A DNA stretch of 64,000 bases, taken from Alphaproteobacteria bacterium UBA7314 (GTDB lineage Bacteria; Pseudomonadota; Alphaproteobacteria; MPNO01; UBA830). The position numbers and the translations under genes are program-made. Below are positions 8,474 to 17,077 of this stretch, piece by piece. The stretch's first letter is position 1, and each line of letters starts with the position of its first letter. A model generated the notes under the pieces. The model was not told where the DNA came from. It ran no database searches and was given only the letters and a program-made list of their open reading frames with translations. Where the stretch lies: assembly GCA_002471575.1 (NCBI GenBank), contig DKQG01000029.1, positions 69,244-133,243 of the forward strand, in the 5' to 3' direction.

Positions 8474-10854
8474 GAGTTGCGGGCCGCCTCTATAAGCCGG
8501 AAAAGCCGCTCCGGTGTCGCGGGAATTTCCGTGATCTCGATGCCGAGCGGATTGAGCGCGTCTGATATCGCGTTGGCGATGCAGGCCGGCGCACCGATGG
8601 TGCCGCCTTCGCCGAGCCCCCGGAAGCCGCCTATGGTGCCGGGCAGTTCCGCCTCCACGTGGATCACGTCCATCGACGGTACTTCTACTGCCGATGGCAC
8701 AACGTAATCCACCAGACTGGCGGTCAGCACCTGACCGCTGTCGTCATGGATAACCTCTTCCATAAGAGCGACGCCGATGCCCTGGGCAACCCCGCCATGG
8801 GCCTGTCCATCGGCGATCATCGGGTTGATCACTCGGCCGCAATCCTCGACCACGATGTATTTGCCAATCTCAACCTTGTAGGTTTCCGCGTCGATTTCGA
8901 CCAGGCACATATGGGTCGCTGCCGTCGTGGTGCCGAAGAACGGATCGTACACCTTCGTCGCTTCCAGATTATCGATCTCGTCGCGCATTTCCTTAGGCAC
9001 TCGGCCCATGTCAGAATACAGCGCTCGGGCCAGGTCGCGGACAGTCATAGCCCTGTCGGTGCCTTTCACCCAGACATTACCGTCCCCAGTCTCGATATCT
9101 TCTTCCGCGGCCTCGAGCAGATGTCCCGCGACGCGGACGATTTTTTCGCGCACTGCCTTTGCCGCCAGCGTCCCTGCGCCACCGCCGAATACCGCGCCCC
9201 GGCTGGCATAGGTGCCGGTCCCGTGGGACACCGCCGACGTATCGCCAAGGATTACGTCGACGTCTTCGACCTTCACGCCCAGAACTTCCGCCACCACCTG
9301 CGCCAGCGTGGTTTCCATACCTTGTCCCTGACTGGCGATCCCGAAACTGGCCGTCACCGCCCCTGTGGAATCAATCGCGACGTTGCAGGTTTCCGTGCCG
9401 GTATTGATCGGCATTCCGGGTGCGACCGCAATGCGCGACCCAACACCGGTCAGTTCGGCATAGGAGGCAACCCCGATCCCCACCCAGCGGCCTTCTGCCC
9501 GCGCGGCCTGCTGTTCGTGGCGCAATTCGTCATAGCCGATTCCGTCCGCCGCTTCGCGCAGGCAGGCCTGAAAGGCGGACTTGTCCCACACAAGGCCGGA
9601 CGCCGCCTTGTAGGGAAACTCGTTATCATTAATGAGATTTCGGCGCCTGATTTCCATGGGATCCATGCCGATTTTTCTTGCTGCCATGTCGAGCAGTCGG
9701 TCCATCACGAACACCGATATCGGTCGCCCCACGCCTCGGTAAGCACCGGTCAGTGTCTTGTTGGTCGCAACCGACCGGACACGCGCGGCATAGTTCTCGA
9801 TTCGGTAGGGACCGGGCATGAAACTGACCACCTGCACCGGTTCGATGGTCGCGGTCCACGGATAGATCGAATAAGCCCCGACGTCGCCGATCACGTCGGC
9901 CTTGAGACCCAAAATGGCGCCGTCTTCCGCGATCGCGATATCGGCATAAACGACCTCGTCGAAGGCGTGGCCTGTGGTCATCAGATCTTCCATCCGGTCG
10001 CTGACCCATTTGACCGGCTTCTCCAACGCCCGGCTGGCGGCGCAGGCAACGATTTCCTCAGAATAGAGCGACGTCTTGCCGCCGAACCCGCCTCCGACAT
10101 CAGGCGCGATAACGCGGATGCGGGGCCCGGGCAGATCGAAAATTTCAGACAGCTTGTCACGCACGATACCAGGGATCTGTGTCGTGCAGTGTAACGTCAG
10201 CGACCGCCCGCCCTTGTCGAATTCGACGACCGCGGCCCGCGCCTCAATTGTTACTGGCGTGGTACGCGTGAAATGAAATCTTTCGCCCGCAGTCGCAGCG
10301 GCGTTTTCGAACGCTTCATCGACTTCGCCGCGGATGAACTCGCGCTCGGCGAGGATGTTGGAGTCCAGGTCGTCGTGCAGTTTTAGGGCGTCTGGCTTCA
10401 GCGCTTCTTCCGGATCGATCAGCACGACCAGCGGTTCGTATTCGATTTCAATCAACGCCAGCGCATCTTCGGCGACATATCGACTTTCGGCTACCACGGC
10501 GACGACCGCCTCGCCGACATACCGCACCCTGCCAACGGCCAGCGGCGGGATAAACGTCGCCTGATAGTTTTTCATCCGCGACGTGGCCTGATAAGGGTTC
10601 GCCATCTCCGCGATGTCGCCGCCGGTATAGACCGCCACAACGCCGCGCAGAGCCAGCGCGGCCTTCGTATCAATATTCCGGATGGCGGCATGGGCATGGT
10701 CGCTGCGCCGGAAGGCCATATGCAGCATGCCGTGGCGTTTGATATCAGCGACGTAATTTCCGGCACCGCTCAGTAGGCGCGGATCTTCACGGCGAACGAC
10801 CTTCGCGCCGACAAGTTTCGGACGGGTGAGATCGATATCGTCCGGCGGGCTCAT
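8470..10854 (-). CDS. Molybdenum hydroxylase large subunit (CoxL/xanthine dehydrogenase family), first copy
   Basis: A 794-residue molybdopterin-binding subunit. Visible: the N-terminal a/b hammerhead domain, TTQIPG (~224), DVGGGFGGK (~252-260), the active-site loop AYRGVGRP (371-378) and GLGEGGTIG near the C-terminus with the catalytic Glu. Form I CO dehydrogenases carry AYRCSFR in the loop, so this is a form II hydroxylase and not a proven CO dehydrogenase. It uses water to hydroxylate a carbon, usually beside a ring nitrogen or an aldehyde. Start ATG overlaps the coxS stop by four bases, so coxM-coxS-coxL are coupled. The substrate is unknown; neighbours suggest an aromatic ring compound. 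Confidence 0.9.
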   Translation of the reverse strand: MSPPDDIDLTRPKLVGAKVVRREDPRLLSGAGNYVADIKRHGMLHMAFRRSDHAHAAIRNIDTKAALALRGVVAVYTGGDIAEMANPYQATSRMKNYQATFIPPLAVGRVRYVGEAVVAVVAESRYVAEDALALIEIEYEPLVVLIDPEEALKPDALKLHDDLDSNILAEREFIRGEVDEAFENAAATAGERFHFTRTTPVTIEARAAVVEFDKGGRSLTLHCTTQIPGIVRDKLSEIFDLPGPRIRVIAPDVGGGFGGKTSLYSEEIVACAASRALEKPVKWVSDRMEDLMTTGHAFDEVVYADIAIAEDGAILGLKADVIGDVGAYSIYPWTATIEPVQVVSFMPGPYRIENYAARVRSVATNKTLTGAYRGVGRPISVFVMDRLLDMAARKIGMDPMEIRRRNLINDNEFPYKAASGLVWDKSAFQACLREAADGIGYDELRHEQQAARAEGRWVGIGVASYAELTGVGSRIAVAPGMPINTGTETCNVAIDSTGAVTASFGIASQGQGMETTLAQVVAEVLGVKVEDVDVILGDTSAVSHGTGTYASRGAVFGGGAGTLAAKAVREKIVRVAGHLLEAAEEDIETGDGNVWVKGTDRAMTVRDLARALYSDMGRVPKEMRDEIDNLEATKVYDPFFGTTTAATHMCLVEIDAETYKVEIGKYIVVEDCGRVINPMIADGQAHGGVAQGIGVALMEEVIHDDSGQVLTASLVDYVVPSAVEVPSMDVIHVEAELPGTIGGFRGLGEGGTIGAPACIANAISDALNPLGIEITEIPATPERLFRLIEAARNS

Positions 10855-11330
10855 CTCCCATCCCTTTCGTCCCGGGCGGCGCGAACGGCATCGACGATGT
10901 GCTGGTATCCGGTACAGCGGCAGATGTTTCCGGACAGGCCATCACGGATATCGTCATCCGTTTCCAGCGAATACTTGCGCAGCATGTCCGTCGCCGTCAT
11001 CAGCATCCCCGGGGTACAGAAACCGCATTGAAGAGCGTGGTGATCCCGGAACGCCTTTTGCAGCGGCCCCAAGTTTTCGGCATCGCCCAGGCTTTCGACC
11101 GTCTCGACCTCGGCGCCGTCGGCCTGAACGGCAAGTGTCAGGCAGGACCGGACGCTGTCGCCGTTCATCAATATCGTGCAGGCGCCACAGACACCGTGCT
11201 CGCAGCCGACATGGGTACCGGTGAGATCAAGAGTCTCGCGGACAAAATCTGCCAGCAGAAGCCGGGGCTCAACCTCGGCCGTATGGACCGTGCCGTTAAC
11301 GGTCACCGAGATGGAAATTCTATCCATCAT
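10851..11330 (-). CDS. Molybdenum hydroxylase [2Fe-2S] subunit (CoxS), first copy
   Basis: A 159-residue two-cluster iron-sulfur subunit. The N-terminal plant-type ferredoxin site uses Cys43, 48, 51 and 63 (CEHGVCGAC...C), and the helical second domain has LQCGFCTPG and NICRCTGYQ for the cluster near molybdopterin. It passes electrons from the Mo site of CoxL to the FAD of CoxM. Start ATG 11330 overlaps the coxM stop by four bases and its own stop overlaps coxL by four bases. Length and spacing are normal for the family. Confidence 0.92.
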   Translation of the reverse strand: MMDRISISVTVNGTVHTAEVEPRLLLADFVRETLDLTGTHVGCEHGVCGACTILMNGDSVRSCLTLAVQADGAEVETVESLGDAENLGPLQKAFRDHHALQCGFCTPGMLMTATDMLRKYSLETDDDIRDGLSGNICRCTGYQHIVDAVRAARDERDGR

Positions 11331-12166
11331 GCGCGGGCCCTTTTCGATGCGACCTCCAAGGCGCGTTTGCAGAGAACCCCCGCCAGATGCCGACGGTAAT
11401 CCGCCGAACCGTGAAGATCGTCGCTGGGTTCTATCTCGGACCGCAGCGCATCGACCGCCGAATCGACACCACCACTGGCAAATGCTTGTTCCGCCCCCAC
11501 CGCGCGAAGCGGCGTATCGTGCACGCCGAAGACGGCGATACGGGCGACGTCCTGCTCGACAACGGCGGCCACGCCCGCAACCGCGAAATCCCCGCGGCGT
11601 TGGGAAAACTCCTCGAAACCCCAGCCGGCTCCGGCCGGTAATGGCGGAAGCTCCACCGCGGTCACGATCTCATCGGGTGCCAGCACCGTGGTCAGCGGCG
11701 CTTCGAAAAAATCCTGCGCCGCAATCGACCGCTTACTGGTCGGCCCGGTTGCAGCGATGTTCGCGTCCAGAAGAACCGACATGGCTGGTAGTTCTGCCGC
11801 CGGGTCCGCATGGGACAAGCTGCCGCCGATGGTACCCCGGTTTCTGATGGCAAGATGGGCGACATGCTTCATCGCTTCGTGAAGAACAGGATAGCGGTCT
11901 CGAACAAGCGGGGACGCTTCGAGCTCGAAGTGCCTCGTCAACGCGCCTATACGAAGGCCGCCACCCGGAGTTTCCTCAACACCCGAAAGTCCCTCGATTC
12001 CATTGATATCGACAAAAAGCGGCACGTCCACGAGTCGGAAATTCAGCATCGGCACGAGGCTTTGCCCACCGGCTATCACCTTGGCCAAACCGTCGCTGGC
12101 AGCCAGTGCGGCAACCGCGTCCTCAATACTGGCGGCGCGAACGTACGCGAAGGGAGCAGGTTTCAT
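11327..12166 (-). CDS. Molybdenum hydroxylase FAD subunit (CoxM), first copy
   Basis: A 279-residue FAD-binding subunit. The pyrophosphate-binding AGGQSL (~32-37) and TIGGSLSHADPAAE (~112-125) are the family hallmarks. It receives electrons from the [2Fe-2S] subunit and passes them to a quinone or other acceptor. The start ATG overlaps the stop of the VOC dioxygenase gene by four bases, tying ring hydroxylation to the dioxygenase in one transcript. Confidence 0.9.
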   Translation of the reverse strand: MKPAPFAYVRAASIEDAVAALAASDGLAKVIAGGQSLVPMLNFRLVDVPLFVDINGIEGLSGVEETPGGGLRIGALTRHFELEASPLVRDRYPVLHEAMKHVAHLAIRNRGTIGGSLSHADPAAELPAMSVLLDANIAATGPTSKRSIAAQDFFEAPLTTVLAPDEIVTAVELPPLPAGAGWGFEEFSQRRGDFAVAGVAAVVEQDVARIAVFGVHDTPLRAVGAEQAFASGGVDSAVDALRSEIEPSDDLHGSADYRRHLAGVLCKRALEVASKRARA

Positions 12167-13122
12167 TCAGACTTTCTGTCGCGGAAGCTGCCCTGAATGC
12201 CCTTGAACATCAACTCAGCAGCCATGCCTTCGGCCAGCGCCCACTCGGCGAAATTCTCGGGCGTCGATTCCCATTCCCTATATTCCCAGTTATCGTCGAC
12301 GACGTCGGAATCGAAGTCGTATTCCGCTGCCCCGCCGCAGGGATTCTTGAAATACCAGAAATAGCACGATGAGATCGGGTGTCGCCCCGGACCGATCATC
12401 GTGTCCCAGCCCTCGCGCGTCATGTTGTTGCCGCCGCCGAACAGTTCATGGATCGTCCCGACCTCGAACGCAACATGGTGAAAGCCACGCTTGCCGTTGC
12501 CCGGGTTGAGCAAGAACAGATTGTGATGGTGATACGCCGCTGCGGCTCGGGTGAAATAGCCGCGCCCCGGATAAGCATCGGTCAACCTGAAGTCCAGCCG
12601 GTCCACATAAAATTCCTTGTGCGGCTCGATATCATCGGTGACATAGACGATGTGCGATATCTCAAGCGGGGCGGCCATGTCGTATTTTTCAGCGCGTTTG
12701 TTGATGCGCGTCGCACGGCCGGGCACATTTACTTCGAGTTCGGGCGCCTGCACCGGCGAGGTCTGCGTTATCCGGAAAGCCAGCCCGTAGCCGAGCGGAT
12801 CCACCGTGTGGATCGATCCGTCAGCATCTTCGCGGACATTGCGGTCCTCCGACAGATTCACGGCGAGTGCCTGCAAATCCTCCTTGGATCGAACGCCGAA
12901 CGTGCACTCGCGCGCGGTTGCATTCACATCGTCGCCGACCGGCGGCGGCAGATCCGGATCGTCCACCGGTCGCAATTCGATCGTGGATCCGTTCTTTGCG
13001 GCAAATGCCGGGTGACCTGTACCGATATCGACGGGCGTGAGACCAAAATCGGTCCAGAACTTCGCACCTTTTTCGATGTCGGCGACCCCATAGGTCACCT
13101 TGTCTATGCCGGTATGATTCAT
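12163..13122 (-). CDS. Two-domain VOC protein, extradiol dioxygenase (2,3-dihydroxybiphenyl dioxygenase)-like
   Basis: A 319-residue protein with two vicinal-oxygen-chelate modules: the first begins HTGIDKVTYGVADIEK, the second EISHIVYVTDDIEPH. Candidate metal ligands of the active module are His in ISHIVYV, His in GFHHVAFEV and Glu in AAEYDFD, matching the 2-His-1-Glu facial triad of type I extradiol dioxygenases. These cleave a catechol-like ring next to the diol with Fe(II) and O2. Start ATG 13122 has GAGGGT about five bases upstream; the frame stays open to 13200 but that region has no such site. Its stop overlaps the coxM start. A 58-base gap separates it from the CobW gene. Confidence 0.8.
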   Translation of the reverse strand: MNHTGIDKVTYGVADIEKGAKFWTDFGLTPVDIGTGHPAFAAKNGSTIELRPVDDPDLPPPVGDDVNATARECTFGVRSKEDLQALAVNLSEDRNVREDADGSIHTVDPLGYGLAFRITQTSPVQAPELEVNVPGRATRINKRAEKYDMAAPLEISHIVYVTDDIEPHKEFYVDRLDFRLTDAYPGRGYFTRAAAAYHHHNLFLLNPGNGKRGFHHVAFEVGTIHELFGGGNNMTREGWDTMIGPGRHPISSCYFWYFKNPCGGAAEYDFDSDVVDDNWEYREWESTPENFAEWALAEGMAAELMFKGIQGSFRDRKSE

Positions 13123-13180
13123 CTTACCCTCGTGACGTCCCTGTTCCGAATTTAGCCCCTTTGTCACCGTAATGAAACGG

Positions 13181-14221
13181 TCAGACGACCAGATCGGCAT
13201 AGGAGCTTTCGATCACGCGGTCCCACAGATCTTCGACCCACTGTTTTTCGACATCCCGAACGATGAAAACTAGGCGCGTTTCGACAGTATCGTCCGGCCA
13301 GGCATTGAGCCGACGGATCGGATGAATGACATGTTGAACCCCATGCACCACGGCCGGTCGCGCCAGATCTTCGGTCAACAAAACCAGTCCTTTCAACCGC
13401 AGCAGATCGTCGCCCTTCTGGTCAGCAAGCATCTGCGTGAACGCGCCGAGACCGCCGCGGCTGACGGCATCTGTTCGAGAAAGCGAAAACGTGTGGATGT
13501 CATCGCCATGACGCGTAACGTCGACATTATGTTCATGTGGCGATGACGCGGTTTCTCGCGTCAGCCATTCGCTGACATAACGGCCCTTCTCCGCGGGGTC
13601 GTACAGACCGCCGGAGAAAAGTAATGCAGGATCCGTTTCGCCCTTGACACAGATCTTGCATTCAGCGCTCGGATTTATATTGGACAGCCGCGCTTCGAGC
13701 GCGGCAACGGCATCCGCGTTATTCGCAATATCGGTTTTGGTGACGAGCAGCGCATCCGCCACTGCCGCCTGTTTCACCGCTTCAGGCTGGCAATCGAAGG
13801 TAATCATACCGTTGACCGCGTCCACCGCGGTGACCACGCGTGCTAGGTGGTAACGCTCAAACACCAGCGGTTCCTGCATCAACGTATGAATAATCGGCGC
13901 CGGGTCGGCTAGGCCGGTAGTTTCCAGCACCACCCGCCTAAACCGGCGGATTTCTTCAGCTTCGCGCCGTTCGTAGAGATCGACCAGCGTCGATACCAGA
14001 TCGCCTCTAATGGTGCAGCAGATACATCCGCAGGACAGATCGACGATTCTTTCGTCAGATGCCTCGATCAGCACGTGATCTAGCCCGATTTCTCCGAATT
14101 CGTTAACGATAATCGCCGTGTCCGCGAAATCCGGGTTCTGCACCAGCCGTGAGAGGATCGTCGTCTTGCCGCTGCCGAGAAAGCCGGTCAGCACGGTGAC
14201 GGGTATTGGGTCTTGGTCCAC
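13181..14221 (-). CDS. CobW-family G3E GTPase, putative zinc metallochaperone
   Basis: A 346-residue P-loop GTPase of the CobW/ZNG1 family. Walker A GFLGSGKT (13-20), the metal-binding CGCICC (~64-69), the switch ETTGLADP and a TKTD version of the NKxD base-recognition motif are all present, followed by a CobW C-terminal domain (DTVETRLVFIV). A short HEH stretch (SPHEHNVDVTRHGDD) may also bind metal. The family delivers zinc or other metals to client enzymes at the cost of GTP. Lying inside a catabolic operon, the client could be a neighbour, for instance the metal-dependent dioxygenase; this is inference. No Zur-type operator is visible nearby. Confidence 0.85.
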   Translation of the reverse strand: MDQDPIPVTVLTGFLGSGKTTILSRLVQNPDFADTAIIVNEFGEIGLDHVLIEASDERIVDLSCGCICCTIRGDLVSTLVDLYERREAEEIRRFRRVVLETTGLADPAPIIHTLMQEPLVFERYHLARVVTAVDAVNGMITFDCQPEAVKQAAVADALLVTKTDIANNADAVAALEARLSNINPSAECKICVKGETDPALLFSGGLYDPAEKGRYVSEWLTRETASSPHEHNVDVTRHGDDIHTFSLSRTDAVSRGGLGAFTQMLADQKGDDLLRLKGLVLLTEDLARPAVVHGVQHVIHPIRRLNAWPDDTVETRLVFIVRDVEKQWVEDLWDRVIESSYADLVV

Positions 14222-14240
14222 GATCTAAATCGCTAAGAAA

Positions 14241-14783
14241 TCAGACCAAGCGTGCCGGCGCCGCGTCCGGCGGAGTGGCGTCTATCGCATTGGCGGTCGT
14301 CGCCACCATGCCGAAGAATCCGACCACGCCGATCAGAGAAACCAGATCTTGTTCCCCGAACAATTTTTCAGCCGTGGCGTAGGTCTCGTCCGTCAATCGG
14401 TGCGTCGCGGTCAGCTGCGACGCCATTTCGTGGGCCATTTTTTCGCGCGGATCGGTCAAGCTTGGGTCGCGACGCTCGTTGATCGCATCGACGATGTCCT
14501 GATCGACGCCAGCCGCCAGCGATGCGCGCACCTGGACCGCCCAGGGATAGTTGGCATCCCAGAATCGGACCGTCGTGAGTACCGCGATCTGGCGTTCGCG
14601 GCCGCTGAGGGCGGAGCCGCGGAACCAATCGCCGATATCCGAACACAGCTGCATCAGCGAGGGATGGCGGACATAGGCCCAGTAGGGTCCCGCATGGGGC
14701 TTGCCGTCTTCCACGAAAGAGTCATAGAGCATCCCTTGTTCGTCGTTCATGTCTTCACGGGGCAGGATTCTCATCCGGGTCAT
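14241..14783 (-). CDS. Carboxymuconolactone decarboxylase (CMD/AhpD)-fold protein without CxxC
   Basis: A 180-residue all-helical CMD-family protein. The conserved LSGRERQIAVLTTVRFWDANYPWAVQ region (given in part: GRERQIAVLTTVRFWDAN) matches the helix leading into the active site, but the CxxC redox pair of true AhpD is absent, so peroxidase activity is unlikely. Relatives without CxxC act as decarboxylases or have no known role. It is 17 bases after the LLM gene and 19 bases before cobW on the same strand. It is one of three CMD-fold genes in this window. Confidence 0.8.
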   Translation of the reverse strand: MTRMRILPREDMNDEQGMLYDSFVEDGKPHAGPYWAYVRHPSLMQLCSDIGDWFRGSALSGRERQIAVLTTVRFWDANYPWAVQVRASLAAGVDQDIVDAINERRDPSLTDPREKMAHEMASQLTATHRLTDETYATAEKLFGEQDLVSLIGVVGFFGMVATTANAIDATPPDAAPARLV

Positions 14784-14800
14784 AACTTTTTCCCTTCCGG

Positions 14801-15868
14801 TTATTCGGCAGCGAGCGTGGACAGGCCCAGCATGGGCAGGACTTCATCCGTAATCCGTCGCACCGACGTCATCGCCTGTTCGTGGGTGATTCCTGCGTAT
14901 CTCGGCACGACCGAAATCTCCGTGAAGCCGAGATCCAGATAGCGTTGAATACGCTCTGCCGCCTGTTCGGGTGTGCAAATCAGCGTCCGGCGCCGGAACA
15001 CATCGCGCCAGTCGTCGTCTTCACACATGTGCAACAGGACCGAGATATCGCCAGCCCAGTCGGTATCCCACTGCTGGCCGCGCATCACCTTACCAAAGGC
15101 GGACGCGTGTTCCTGCAGAGCTGCTTTTGCATCGTCGAGGGCCTGTTCCTCGGTATCGGCGATATAGGTCATGAAGGCCATCATGGCCTTGCGGTCCGAC
15201 GTTCGACGTCCTGCTTTTTCCCAGTTTTCGCAGTACCAGCCGATTTTCTCGGTCACAGCGTCGGCGCTCATCGGATAGTGGTTCATCATAAGGTGGTAGC
15301 CGCGTTCGGCAGCGTTTACGAAGCTTTCCTTCGAATTCGACGCGGCGTTCCAGATCGGCAGGCTGCCGTTAACCGCGGGCGGCCACGGTTCCAGCTTTTC
15401 GAAGCTGAAGTGTTTCCCGCTATGTTCGAATGGCTCTCCCGCCCAGAATTTTTGGCAGATTTCCAGCCCCTCAGCGATGCGGTCCGGCACTTCCGACTGA
15501 TCAATGTTGAAGGCATCAAATTCATGCGGCACGAAGCCCTTAGCCACGCCCATGTCACACCGTCCACCGGAGAGATGATCAACCAGCGCGTAATCCTCGG
15601 CCACTTTCAAGGGATCGCGCAATTGCATCAGCGAGACAGCCGGTGCGAGGCGAATGTTCTGCGTTTCCCGCGCCCAAGCCGCGAGAATTACCGCCGGATT
15701 GGGCACGGCTCCACCGTAGTAGTGGAAATGATGCTCGGTCGTCATTGCGCGGGTCCAGCCGAGTTCGTCGGCCAGACTCACGCTTTCCGTCATTTCGTCA
15801 TAGTAACGGGTCAGCGTCTGACCATACCCGTCGCGCCAAGTTGGCAGGTAAAATAGTGACAGGTCCAT
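14801..15868 (-). CDS. LLM-class flavin-dependent monooxygenase
   Basis: A 355-residue bacterial-luciferase-like TIM-barrel protein. Typical family signatures are the N-terminal GWTRAMTTEHHFHYYGG, LMQLRDPLKVAEDYALVDHLSGGR and the C-terminal CTPEQAAERIQRYLDLGFTE. The enzyme uses reduced FMN from a separate reductase to insert oxygen into the substrate; a flavin-reductase-like gene exists at 53350 but is not linked. Start ATG 15868 is preceded by GGAAGGAA. It is 17 bases after the AhpD-like gene. Substrate unknown; ring oxygenation within the same pathway as the molybdenum hydroxylase is a reasonable inference. Confidence 0.88.
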   Translation of the reverse strand: MDLSLFYLPTWRDGYGQTLTRYYDEMTESVSLADELGWTRAMTTEHHFHYYGGAVPNPAVILAAWARETQNIRLAPAVSLMQLRDPLKVAEDYALVDHLSGGRCDMGVAKGFVPHEFDAFNIDQSEVPDRIAEGLEICQKFWAGEPFEHSGKHFSFEKLEPWPPAVNGSLPIWNAASNSKESFVNAAERGYHLMMNHYPMSADAVTEKIGWYCENWEKAGRRTSDRKAMMAFMTYIADTEEQALDDAKAALQEHASAFGKVMRGQQWDTDWAGDISVLLHMCEDDDWRDVFRRRTLICTPEQAAERIQRYLDLGFTEISVVPRYAGITHEQAMTSVRRITDEVLPMLGLSTLAAE

Positions 15869-15885
15869 AAACAGAATGTTCCTTC

Positions 15886-16967
15886 CTAGCTTGCCGGCGA
15901 CTTGCCGGACGGAAACGCGTTGATCCCGAGAAAATCCCTTAAATCGGCGGTCGGCTCAAGCCGCGCTTCGTCGATTGGAATGCCTGTCGCATCCGCGACC
16001 CGATCGATGGCATTGAACGTCGCCGCGCCCCCGCAAGCATCGACCAGCGCCTGCGAGCCGAGCGACTCGAGAACGTCGCGCCGGGCGGCGTCAAGAGCCT
16101 GCATATCGTCACCGATGACGGCTTCCGCGAAGCGGCCCAGCAATTCGCCCTGCGCGATACCGGAATCGCCCTCGGCCTCGCCGATGGTCGCGTTGAGATC
16201 TGCCTCATTCCCGTCATGCTGGCTGCTCGCACGGAGCAGAAGCGCATGGCTGGTCGTTCAATAGGCGCACTGGTTAATGGCGGACACCCGGCCGGCGATC
16301 AGCTCGATCTGCTGTCGGTCGAGCGCGCGGCCGGTTCTGGAAAAATCCTGCATTGCCCGGCCGTCCAGATACTGCGCGCCGACGAGCGACATGAAACCGA
16401 CCGCTTCTGCGGGCACAAGGCTCATCGCGCGGCGCACGTTGGAGGACTCCGGCGCGAATTCGGAGATACCGGTCGCCGCCCCATCCTCCGGTGCAATCCA
16501 CGGCACCCAAGCGGCGCCCTGTCTGGCCCCTGGCGGACGCATCCGGGTCGGCTCGCCCAGTTTGGGTTCAGGCAAAGGCCGCTTGGGCAGGCCGGCGGCA
16601 TGGCAGAAGGTATCGACGGCGATCGTCGAACAGGTGACGCCGACAATTTCGACGTATTCCTCTTCGGTTAGGCCGCTGGCGAGGCAGTCTTCGTACCATC
16701 TCCGCATCAGGCGGCCGGGATCCGAGACAATCCGGTGGATCACTTCGACGATGTTTTCCGGCAACGCGTCGAGGCTGTCATGGATACCTTCGACCGCATA
16801 GGGCGACAGCGACTCTTTGCGCTCGGCGCATAGGCGGCACCCCGCGGCGTTCCGTGTCTCCGCGGCGATTGCGACACGGGTTTCACCATCGAACCAGGTG
16901 CCGAATGGGCGTCACCTAGATCGTTCCGCACCGCAAACGGCGCGTCGGCATAAGAGGTGGCGATCAT
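15886..16967 (-). CDS. AhpD-like protein with in-frame TGA in CxxC (candidate CxxU selenoprotein; also carries an N-terminal frameshift)
   Basis: Read through the TGA at 16260-16258, the frame gives INQCAY-U-TTSHALLLR, where AhpD/CMD relatives have CxxC followed three residues later by His. The 123 codons after the TGA are open and family-like (ELLGRFAEAVIGDDMQALDA, GIPIDEARLEPTADLRDFLG). Upstream the frame is open for 214 codons, from PFGTWFDGETRVAI through GCRLCAERKESLSPYAVEG and DALPENIVEVIHRIV. The natural start is ATG 16967 (MIATSYADAPFAV, GAGG seven bases before), but the frame changes near 16903-16910 and a few residues seem lost. So either this is a selenoprotein with a sequence error or lesion upstream, or a decaying gene with two lesions. 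A SECIS-like hairpin follows the TGA. It heads the catabolic operon. Confidence 0.6.
16215..16248 (-). promoter_or_regulatory. SECIS-like hairpin downstream of the in-frame TGA
   Basis: Starting 10 nt after the TGA, the RNA-sense strand has CATGC, GCTT, CTGCTC, loop CGTGC, GAGCAG, CCA, GCATG. The inner stem is six perfect pairs and the outer stem five perfect pairs around a small internal loop. The apical loop begins 25 nt after the TGA (24 nt between) and has G then U at its second and third positions. Bacterial SECIS elements are described as hairpins 16-37 nt after UGA with a G among the first two loop bases; this fits. It is coding sequence too, so chance cannot be excluded. Confidence 0.5.
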
Positions 16968-17077
16968 GATCGTTCCTCATCCATTTTGGCGCCTATCTCA
17001 CGGCAATCTCCGGGGCCTGTCAAATTCGCCAGCGTTGACCCTTCCGGCCTATACTCCCCCGCAACGGGGAGGAGCAT

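Noticed and set aside
8659..10194. 511-codon plus-strand frame opposite the first coxL
   Set aside because: Shadow frame of the same kind.
8470..10854. Calling the first coxMSL a CO dehydrogenase
   Set aside because: The active-site loop is AYRGVGRP, not the Cys-containing AYRCSFR of form I enzymes.
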